From Sphingobacteriales bacterium (GTDB lineage Bacteria > Bacteroidota > Bacteroidia > Chitinophagales > Chitinophagaceae): a stretch of 7,075 nt of DNA. Below, piece by piece: positions 1 through 6,698 of this stretch; position 1 is the stretch's first letter, and every line of letters starts with the position of its first letter. The stretch covers positions 1 to 7,075 of the forward strand of contig CANHUD010000124.1 of assembly GCA_947463665.1 (NCBI GenBank). Reading direction: 5' to 3'. A program made the position numbers and the translations under genes. Under the pieces are notes generated by a model that was not told where the DNA came from, searched no databases, and saw only the letters and a list, made by a program, of their open reading frames with translations.

Positions 1-3000
1 ACCGGATTGGTAACCAAAACAGTTACTACCAATCCCATTGGAACGAATGCGCTGATCCGGCTGGTTATACTCAGAAACGGAAAATCCTGACCAAAGAAAA
101 CAAACCGGTTCGTAGAGGTGAGCCACAACATCAGCGCAGTGGTAAATAAAAATACAAGCGCCATCAGCCCCACCGATCCATCGGGCAAAAAAGAAGTCTT
201 CTGCGGATTGGTGATGCGATAACCAATCAGATACAGGACCATGGGTAATGTACAGAAGCACAACAGCAACAACATGGTGAAGCCGCCAAACTCACCGATC
301 ACATAACGGGGCAGCACCACATCACGCGTCTGTGTACTATAATCCACCCCGGTTCGGAAATGCGGACGAAAATCAATAAGGCCGTCTTTTTTCAGCGGAT
401 CCAGGAAAGTGGCTTCCTTTAAATAAGAATGGATGAACCACTGGTTCTGCGCTGTTTCCAGAATTTTGGCTTCCTGATTCGACTGGAACCTGTTTTCAAG
501 CAGAACCGCTTCCATCGGTTTATAGATCAGCTCTGCCCGGTATTTTACCAGACGGATCTTCTGGTCGATCAATCCCTGAATTTCCCTGCCCGTAAAGGGA
601 AGTACCGACAATACGATGAGTACCATGAATAGTGATAACAGAAATTTTTTCGCCCATGATACGATGTTCAGGACATACACCAGCAACATCAGAAAAATCA
701 GTCCGATGACCAGTACGGGTATGCTATTCTTTAACAGGAAATGTATGCTTCCTTTCCAGAGCAACAGAAAGCCAAGCAACACCACTACCGCCATCAGGGG
801 GATCAGTCGGGGATTCATGGAAGAACCCGGTAACCGCAGATTCGATCGATATCTTAACAAGGTAAACAAAGCAAAACGAATCAGCAGGAACATCAGAAAG
901 ATGATCGCAAAGCCGGTATCAAAAATCGCAAAATAGGCCAGTGGCAGGAGTCCGATCAGCACCTGCTCAGTTTCTGCTGCAGCGGAAAAAAAAGGAACCA
1001 CACGTGATGTCCAGTGGCGGAACCTTACAGGCAGGAAGCTGATCTTCTGCCCGGAAGAGAGCGCCCGGTAACTAAAAAACAGATAGCCGAACAGGGGAAA
1101 CGCAATGCGCGATAAGCGCTCCAATATCCCGGGAATCTGTGTAATTACGCTGCAGAAAACAAGAAATACGAAGAACTGTACCGTCCATTTATACGAAGGG
1201 AAACGGGTAAGAACCGGTGCCATCATCCCGGAAAACTTAGTACCGGTCTTGCTGATCAGCCGGGTCAGCCACGTATCCTTCCCTTTGTGGTAACGGAACA
1301 CCATCAGGAAGATCAGCGTACTCATTACCACAAGAAACGTGAAAGAAGAGGGAGCATCCTTCACCGGCCAGTTGTCAAACTGGCGAATGGTTTGCTGTAA
1401 TTCAAACTTTTTGATGTTCTCCAATGGCGGAAACGTAGCAATTCGCCACAAGAGGAGATATCGAAAAACCAGCAAACAATAAACCATCACCAGGAGCGGT
1501 GTCTCTATCAGTATAGTTGCAGGGGATGGGAAAAAAACAATTAATATCATCATAGTTAGTACTATAAAAAACAGATAGTACTTTACTATGCTATACCCAA
1601 ACCAATTGTCGGACAAATCCTGAATGGCATAAAGCCATTCAGTTTTACCGGAAGAACCGGTCAATATAAAATTCCCTTCTCCTTCATTAAACTTGCCGAA
1701 ACTGGTGCGCCATTTCAGGGGTACTCCGGTTTTATCCGCCTCAAACTCCAGCAGTCCGTCAACAGATGTTTCCCTGTTCACCTTCATGTTCCGCTGAAAC
1801 ATAAAGCCTTCCCGTATATCCGATAATGTATCGAGATCGTAATTGTTCTTCAGAAAACGCAGCACGGTTTCTCCCGGCTTCAGCCCATTGCCCGGAACAC
1901 TGTAGAACGGCCATAGCTGGTGGTCTTCAAACAAAAGAACTGAAGACTTTGTGGAGGCAACGGATTCCGAAATCCGATTGGATGGTAAGACCTTCAACGG
2001 ATAGCGATCTCGCCCAAGCCCGATAAAAAAGAGCTGATCCAATTGCAGAGGCAGGGTGTACGATGTAAGATGCGAAACCGGACGACCATTCACAGAACAA
2101 CGATATCCATCCGAGATCATCTGTGCAGAAGGCTGCAGAAATAATACTCCATTCTCATCTGATTTCCGTGCAGCAATGATTTCCAGTCGGCCAATCTGAC
2201 TCAGCCACTGGTACACCAATCCATCTACAAGGAGGGCCGGTGAACTCTCCAGACTGCTCCTGTCCTCATTAGCAGCTTTTTTCTCAAGGCCCTGCAGGAG
2301 ATCCATGAGCGATAAGCCTTTTCGGATACGAGCCTCGAGCCTGAATGTATCGGAAAATCCTATTCCCCTGGGTTTATTGCCCAGCAGCAGAGGATCCTGT
2401 GTCTGGAATACAACCTCCATCCGGTATGTATGGTCTCCTTCAGATTCCATGGATAACCAGCTCAGCCGGGTTTTACCATCGGTAATGCTGTAGCCGGCAA
2501 CCAGTGGTTGCGACCATACGGGATTGAGCAATTCAGCACTGTCGTCCACTAAACTGAATACCGGCGTGTAAAACCCATTGGCCTTTAACTGAACTGCCGA
2601 TTCAGATGTTTCCAGCTGCAGCGTTCCCCCTTCGGAGGTCCAGAGGCCTTCTGCTTTGTTTTCCGGTCCATATAAAAACAGGTTTCCATCAAACGCCACA
2701 CCCGTATTCTGAACGGCATGATGATCCGCATTCACAAAATAAGGTTCATCTCCGGATGGCCGCTGGTAATCCCGCAATACAAAAACAGAAAGAACAAAAA
2801 GCAGCGTCAATATAACCAAAGAGGATAATGCAAGGGCCGACTGCTGCTTTTTCCCCATGATCGAACCCGGCTGAACCAAAGCAGAAGCCTGGATAAAATA
2901 CAGAATCGACAAAACGATCCCCGAAGCCAGCAGGAAGGCCATCGGTTTAAACAGATGGTAGGATAAAAATGCCAACCCTACATAGATGAGAAACAGAATA

Positions 3001-3023
3001 AGTGTGCGGTTAGCTTTGAACAT
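1..3023 (-). CDS. Large membrane protein with external domain and divergent SEDS-like (FtsW/RodA) half, 3' end outside window
   Basis: Reading the minus strand from ATG 3021-3023 gives 1007 codons with no stop before the left edge. Three hydrophobic helices (about 7-25, 27-46, 63-83) are followed by a mostly soluble region, about 84-480. Lys58-Lys59 between helices 2 and 3 suggests that region is outside the cytoplasm. From about 484 the protein is polytopic, with around a dozen candidate helices. Three stretches recall SEDS peptidoglycan glycosyltransferases. FDTGFAIIF (701-709) resembles the 'pDlGtaliv' segment. A large loop (about 812-910) ends in TRDVVLPRYVIGEFGGF (899-915), resembling the 'LPExxTDFIFaxigEExGf' catalytic loop. 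GQDFPFLSITSRIS (978-991) resembles the 'PFxSYGGSS' segment before the last helix. The glycines of that final motif are missing, and the candidate Asp901 sits two residues off the usual spacing, so activity is uncertain. Typical FtsW/RodA proteins have 370-420 residues, so this one is more than twice as long. The start is 2 bases after the upstream stop. It could instead be a non-enzymatic SEDS relative. Confidence 0.7.
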   Translation of the reverse strand, partial: MFKANRTLILFLIYVGLAFLSYHLFKPMAFLLASGIVLSILYFIQASALVQPGSIMGKKQQSALALSSLVILTLLFVLSVFVLRDYQRPSGDEPYFVNADHHAVQNTGVAFDGNLFLYGPENKAEGLWTSEGGTLQLETSESAVQLKANGFYTPVFSLVDDSAELLNPVWSQPLVAGYSITDGKTRLSWLSMESEGDHTYRMEVVFQTQDPLLLGNKPRGIGFSDTFRLEARIRKGLSLMDLLQGLEKKAANEDRSSLESSPALLVDGLVYQWLSQIGRLEIIAARKSDENGVLFLQPSAQMISDGYRCSVNGRPVSHLTSYTLPLQLDQLFFIGLGRDRYPLKVLPSNRISESVASTKSSVLLFEDHQLWPFYSVPGNGLKPGETVLRFLKNNYDLDTLSDIREGFMFQRNMKVNRETSVDGLLEFEADKTGVPLKWRTSFGKFNEGEGNFILTGSSGKTEWLYAIQDLSDNWFGYSIVKYYLFFIVLTMMILIVFFPSPATILIETPLLVMVYCLLVFRYLLLWRIATFPPLENIKKFELQQTIRQFDNWPVKDAPSSFTFLVVMSTLIFLMVFRYHKGKDTWLTRLISKTGTKFSGMMAPVLTRFPSYKWTVQFFVFLVFCSVITQIPGILERLSRIAFPLFGYLFFSYRALSSGQKISFLPVRFRHWTSRVVPFFSAAAETEQVLIGLLPLAYFAIFDTGFAIIFLMFLLIRFALFTLLRYRSNLRLPGSSMNPRLIPLMAVVVLLGFLLLWKGSIHFLLKNSIPVLVIGLIFLMLLVYVLNIVSWAKKFLLSLFMVLIVLSVLPFTGREIQGLIDQKIRLVKYRAELIYKPMEAVLLENRFQSNQEAKILETAQNQWFIHSYLKEATFLDPLKKDGLIDFRPHFRTGVDYSTQTRDVVLPRYVIGEFGGFTMLLLLCFCTLPMVLYLIGYRITNPQKTSFLPDGSVGLMALVFLFTTALMLWLTSTNRFVFFGQDFPFLSITSRISAFVPMGLVVTVLVTNP
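1551..1590. repeat. AT-rich inverted repeat inside the SEDS-like gene
   Basis: CATAGT and AGTACTAT (1551-1556 and 1558-1565) are the reverse complements of ACTATG (1585-1590) and ATAGTACT (1575-1582). This gives 14 base pairs with a small internal loop (one T against two) and a 9-base A-rich terminal loop. It falls in a locally AT-rich stretch encoding residues about 479-491, exactly where the external domain meets the first helix of the polytopic half. Hydrophobic-helix codons can produce such symmetry by chance. No terminator-like position or known binding site can be assigned. Confidence 0.6.
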
Positions 3024-3025
3024 GG

Positions 3026-4198
3026 TCAGTCTTTGAGTTGAATTTTATCACCGTGAACATATACGTCTTCGATTGATCGTACTCCATTTGCTTCCAGTAA
3101 TTTGATGAGCAGCACTACCCAATAGTGTACATCATTCATGGAGGTGAATTGATCCACCGTTCTTCTGGATTCAACCGGCTCGCCCTTCAGCAACCGGATG
3201 TTCAATCCGCTTGCATCATCTCCGGTAGCTGCCAGATGACGGAATACAGCATTCGACATTTGCGCATAGCCGATGTGAAATGATAAAATAAGGCGTTTCT
3301 TGTCTTCATCTGATCCCTCTTTTACCTGTTTGGCAAAGGTGATATAGCGGGCCAACATCTGTTCAGACAATCTGTTCACTTCCGACTTTACAGATGCCAG
3401 TTCAGCAGCCTGTTTGCCTGCCATTTGGACTTTTTCCCTCTCCAACGCCACTTTCTGCGCATGCATGTCCACCGATTTTTCCTGCTCCTGCTGCAACTGT
3501 AGCTTAATCTGTTGCAGCTGTGTCTCTAACCGACTGATTTTTTCAGCTGATCCGAGCAGCTCATCTTCCAGCATTTTTAACAGATGATGTACATCTTTTT
3601 TACCGGCATACGTAGAAAAAATATGAGGAAATCGTTGTTGCAGATACTCGTGTAGCTGGATACCAAATTCAGCTAAGCCTTTCTTTTGAACAGCATGAGC
3701 CTGCTCATGTAACATGTTCCATTTGAAATAGAACCAGAGAAAGAGCGCGAGGAACAACAATCCGGCCAATGCCAGACCATAAACAAAAATATTGGAATAG
3801 CCGGTATGTTCAGACTGTCTGCCAGGTTTAGCAACGGGTGGCTGAATCATCGCCGCCGGCTCAGTGAAAATGACGCTCATCGCAGTTGTATCCTTCAGCT
3901 GCTCCATTACCTGCTGCACAGATTGTATGCTATCCGTTGCATACACATGTAGCATTTGAAAAAACTGGTCTGCCTTATTTTTAATCGACCAGCTGCCGCT
4001 ATCATTTTTCTGCAGAGAAAACTCTTTATTGGAAAATAACCCATCCGTTCGGGTTACTATCAGGTTATTTTTGACCGTATCCAACCGGATCTGTATGGTA
4101 TCGTTCTTCAATCCATTGAGTACAATGTCATGCTGAGCCTGTACCGCTGAGAAAAGCAGGCAGAAAGATGCTGCTAACATTAATAGATAAGTGCGCAT
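3026..4198 (-). CDS. Signal peptide, single-pass membrane protein with cytoplasmic coiled coil, ~390 aa
   Basis: I do not recognise the family. The preferred start is ATG 4196-4198, giving MRTYLLMLAASF. The frame is also open to a TTG at 4202-4204, but the ATG opens directly with a standard signal peptide (charged Arg2, hydrophobic core to about residue 16, likely cleavage after AVQA at 18-21). In ATG numbering, residues 22 to about 120 form a small beta-rich domain predicted outside the cytoplasm. A Pro-rich linker (about 114-125) precedes one strong transmembrane helix at about 138-158 ending in FYFKW. Residues 170-210 look helical, and about 213-285 form a Gln/Glu/Lys-rich coiled coil. A C-terminal domain of about 100 residues follows. 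The topology is outside-N, cytoplasm-C. It begins 7 bases after the ATPase stop and ends 2 bases before the next ATG, indicating tight co-expression. A coupling or scaffold role between the ATPase and the large membrane protein is inferred from topology and position only. No catalytic motif was seen. Confidence 0.85.
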   Translation of the reverse strand: MRTYLLMLAASFCLLFSAVQAQHDIVLNGLKNDTIQIRLDTVKNNLIVTRTDGLFSNKEFSLQKNDSGSWSIKNKADQFFQMLHVYATDSIQSVQQVMEQLKDTTAMSVIFTEPAAMIQPPVAKPGRQSEHTGYSNIFVYGLALAGLLFLALFLWFYFKWNMLHEQAHAVQKKGLAEFGIQLHEYLQQRFPHIFSTYAGKKDVHHLLKMLEDELLGSAEKISRLETQLQQIKLQLQQEQEKSVDMHAQKVALEREKVQMAGKQAAELASVKSEVNRLSEQMLARYITFAKQVKEGSDEDKKRLILSFHIGYAQMSNAVFRHLAATGDDASGLNIRLLKGEPVESRRTVDQFTSMNDVHYWVVLLIKLLEANGVRSIEDVYVHGDKIQLKD

Positions 4199-4205
4199 AA
4201 ACAAC

Positions 4206-6584
4206 TTATAAAGAATTTAAAATAGAAGATCTGTACCAGCCGGGATAGAGCGAATCAAGGATGCGGTCTTCATTTACTGCCCGGTCATTATCCTGTATCA
4301 AAGGGCGGATCTGTGAAATTGTACCATCCTGCTTTTTTTCGAGCAGATACGTAGCGCCTCTGGTAGGTACCAGTACAAACTGATCAGACGCACTACTGCC
4401 TCTTCCGGGAAGCACTTTAAATACTTTTCCTCCGATCAGAAAACGGGTATTCGTGAGATTATGCCCGTTGATCACTTCAATGGAATTATTCTCCGGATCA
4501 TAGGCAGCTCCAACAGAGGTACCTCCCCCAAAAATCTTGTCGAACCAGCTTTGTTTTTTCTTTCGAACCTGACGGAAATGCTGCGTATCCACTTCTACCG
4601 GAGTAGAAGAAAGATCGGCATAGAAGCGGAGCGACTGGCTGAAAACACCGTCCAGACAAACCTCTTTCAGGTTCAGGGTCTTTGTATCTACCCGCTCCAC
4701 TTTCTGCATTCCTTTCATTCCCTGCAGCGCATTGGAAAGGGCATCCGCCAGTGGTTCGTACAAAGAACCCCGGCCGGTAAGTATAATTCCTCCACACCGG
4801 GCATGGCTGTTCTGATGCTGGATCACCGGCTCGAGCTGTGTGGTTATCTCGCTTACAATTTCTTCAATGGCAGCAGCAATATGTCCGTTCCAGTCCCATA
4901 CCTCATCTATTTTCTCCAACAGTTCCAGAAAACTGCTTTCTTCAAGTGCATTCGGCCAAAGGGAAAAGAATTTCTCAAATCCTATTTGTCCGGAACGGGC
5001 CTCCCGCCAGGAATTTTCAACTGATTCCCTTGATGTGGGTATACTGCCCGACTGGTTCTTTTTCCATCGTTCGGCATGGCCAAAAAACTTTTTATGGAAA
5101 TACAGGTTGTTCCCGCTAAACATGCTTTCCAGAAACTGACGCACCTTGCCTTTCAGTTCCTCATCGTCAAAAAGATCGTTGATCAGAAAACTGCAGGCTG
5201 CTTTGATAAACGCATAGGTGATGTAATTACCGGCACCGGCAAATCCATTTCGGTAAAGTGGTCTGAAAATATTGTTATTCCCCTGTTCAATCTCCAGGAT
5301 GCTGTAATCCGTAGTACCCTTGCCACAATCTACAATGATGTAATAATGATTGGGTAAGACTTTTACATTGTTCAGACACCCCAAAAAAGAGGCGTCGCTT
5401 TCCGAAAGGCAATCCACTTCATACCCTGCCAGGGTATTTTTTTCAAGAGCATATGCATCCAGAATATCACCGATTATCTTACGGGTTTCCTGAATATCAT
5501 CCGGTGAATAGATATTGGGAACCAACAGGGTCAGCCGCAAAAAAATCAATCCATTGATCTTCTGGTCGAAATAGGCACGAAGCATGCGCTGCAATAGGCC
5601 CATGTACAGGGTTCCACGCAGTTCGGTAAACGATTTTTCCGATGACCTCAGTCCATCATTCAGCTGAAACCGCATTCCACTGGAGAGATTCGTATTGTTG
5701 CGTACCAGTTTAAGATTGGGAATCTGTGTTTTGTCGCGCAAAAACACCCCGTCACGGGCATTGAGTTCGTTTGATGGAACCGCCATCGACAATCCTCCGT
5801 TCAGCCAGTAAAAATCGCGGCCCTGTATCTTAAAGGCAGCCTGCTGCCCGATAAGGTTACGATCGGCATAAAAAATGGACTTATACAGGCGATCAGGACG
5901 GTCAGATTCATATTGTTCGAAATTCTGGTCCTGCTCCTGGGGATACCTGTTATCTGTCTGGCGAATCACACTGAATAAATTCACCACATCACTGTGGATG
6001 GTCAGTCCTTCACCGCCGCCATAGCTACCCTCTTTCATCTGAGATGCCTCTGAACCAAAATCCATTGCCAGAAAACGAATGGCCGATCTCGGTGCCAGCT
6101 GAAAACGACTATACCCAACGAAGCGTGCAGGAAACGAAAGCTGATACTGTAAATCCAGCACCAGTCGAAGCCGGATTTCCTGTGGAGCAACCAACCCTTC
6201 CTCATTCACCGCTATCAGCTGGATATATTCATCATCATTACGAAGACGGATGCCCAGGCCACTCGGAAGGTCAATAGCAGGATTCGGATCGCCGGCTTTG
6301 TTATCCGTCAGCAAAAGTTCAATACTTCCGTCTATACCCAGACTTATATAAATCTTAAGGGAGTCGAGCCGTATATCTTTTACCTCTTCTCCAATCGCCT
6401 GAACGATGGAGGACTTGTGCAACAACAGCAGTTCATTCCGGGTGATGGCACCTTCAGGAAGCAGGGTAACAAACTGATCCTCTGCCCGCTCCGGGAAAGC
6501 ATCGGCCTCCTGCTTCGCTTTTTTCAGCTCAATAAAAACAACCTTACGGGATTCAATAGTAGCGTGCAACAGAAATCTCGACAT
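4206..6584 (-). CDS. Actin/Hsp70-type (ASKHA) ATPase-like protein, 792 aa
   Basis: The protein is complete, starting at ATG 6582-6584 and ending in TAA at 4206-4208. No signal peptide or transmembrane helix is evident, so it is predicted cytoplasmic. Three signatures of the actin/Hsp70/sugar-kinase fold appear in the right order. Phosphate-1-like FLAMDFGSEAS lies near residues 171-181, with Asp175. Phosphate-2 YYIIVDCGKGTTDYSILEI lies at 414-432, with Asp419 and the GxGTTD run. An adenosine-like motif GGIILTGRGSLYEPLADAL lies at 598-616. A stretch SESDASFLG (394-402) sits where Hsp70 and MreB carry the connect-1 'EPxAA' segment. About 170 residues precede the core. A long insertion lies between phosphate-1 and phosphate-2, and a basic, aromatic linker (KKKQSWFDKIFGGG, 675-688) leads into a C-terminal domain of about 100 residues. 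It is larger than MreB/FtsA (about 350-420) or DnaK (about 640). SrfB-type proteins are large ASKHA proteins and a possible distant relative, but I cannot confirm that. ATP binding is well supported; the role as polymer, chaperone or switch is not determinable here. The next gene starts 7 bases after its stop. Confidence 0.75.
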   Translation of the reverse strand: MSRFLLHATIESRKVVFIELKKAKQEADAFPERAEDQFVTLLPEGAITRNELLLLHKSSIVQAIGEEVKDIRLDSLKIYISLGIDGSIELLLTDNKAGDPNPAIDLPSGLGIRLRNDDEYIQLIAVNEEGLVAPQEIRLRLVLDLQYQLSFPARFVGYSRFQLAPRSAIRFLAMDFGSEASQMKEGSYGGGEGLTIHSDVVNLFSVIRQTDNRYPQEQDQNFEQYESDRPDRLYKSIFYADRNLIGQQAAFKIQGRDFYWLNGGLSMAVPSNELNARDGVFLRDKTQIPNLKLVRNNTNLSSGMRFQLNDGLRSSEKSFTELRGTLYMGLLQRMLRAYFDQKINGLIFLRLTLLVPNIYSPDDIQETRKIIGDILDAYALEKNTLAGYEVDCLSESDASFLGCLNNVKVLPNHYYIIVDCGKGTTDYSILEIEQGNNNIFRPLYRNGFAGAGNYITYAFIKAACSFLINDLFDDEELKGKVRQFLESMFSGNNLYFHKKFFGHAERWKKNQSGSIPTSRESVENSWREARSGQIGFEKFFSLWPNALEESSFLELLEKIDEVWDWNGHIAAAIEEIVSEITTQLEPVIQHQNSHARCGGIILTGRGSLYEPLADALSNALQGMKGMQKVERVDTKTLNLKEVCLDGVFSQSLRFYADLSSTPVEVDTQHFRQVRKKKQSWFDKIFGGGTSVGAAYDPENNSIEVINGHNLTNTRFLIGGKVFKVLPGRGSSASDQFVLVPTRGATYLLEKKQDGTISQIRPLIQDNDRAVNEDRILDSLYPGWYRSSILNSL

Positions 6585-6698
6585 GCAGGAAGATGATTTT
6601 CAATTCGTTAAACAAAAAGCCGGAAAAGATTTCGAAGGATACGCGCTACAAGATACAGGCTGTTAAGGAAAAAGCCTAACCGTTGGTGTTAAAACTCG
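6585..6698 (-). other. Intergenic gap between vWA and ATPase genes
   Basis: This 114-base stretch is the only sizeable non-coding segment in the window. I see no ORF of note and no tRNA-like structure. Before the ATPase ATG (6582-6584) the minus strand reads pyrimidine-rich, with no GGAGG-type ribosome site, as is common in Bacteroidota. A TATCTTG string on the minus strand loosely resembles the Bacteroidota -7 box (TAnnTTTG), but no TTTG partner at the right spacing supports it. The gap could hold a weak promoter for the three downstream genes, or simply be a spacer in a longer operon. Confidence 0.5.
6662..6680. repeat. Small imperfect inverted repeat after the vWA gene
   Basis: GTTAAGG at 6662-6668 can pair with CCTAAC at 6675-6680, with one bulged A and a loop of six bases. 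It lies 18 bases past the vWA stop codon. On the transcribed strand the loop is T-rich, but no U-run follows the stem, so it does not have intrinsic-terminator form. It might be an attenuator, an RNA-stability hairpin or chance. Confidence 0.35.

Noticed and set aside
6..33. Inverted repeat ATTGGT...ACCAAT near the left edge
   Set aside because: It is within the coding sequence for a hydrophobic helix of the SEDS-like protein. The stem is interrupted and there is no T-run, so chance is the simplest explanation.
429..2815. Several short plus-strand open frames of 62-106 codons
   Set aside because: All are antisense to the continuous minus-strand frame of the SEDS-like protein. Their translations are low-quality and rich in unrelated residues, with no motif or credible start context.
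4199..4204. TTG start two codons upstream of the ATG for the coiled-coil protein
   Set aside because: The ATG at 4196-4198 gives a standard signal peptide directly and leaves a 7-base gap after the upstream stop. The TTG adds only Met-Phe and is a rarer start.
4498..4797. 99-codon minus-strand frame within the ATPase gene
   Set aside because: It is an alternative frame of the same strand, fully inside the ATPase coding region whose motifs are clear.
4461..5024. 187-codon plus-strand open frame opposite the ATPase gene
   Set aside because: It lies wholly antisense to the ATPase region encoding the adenosine motif, and its translation has no recognisable domain. The overlapping frames at 4838-5139 and 5076-5357 are likewise antisense shadows.
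6640..6660. Possible Bacteroidota -7 promoter box (TATCTTG on the minus strand)
   Set aside because: It matches TAnnTTTG imperfectly and I found no TTTG element at the expected upstream distance.
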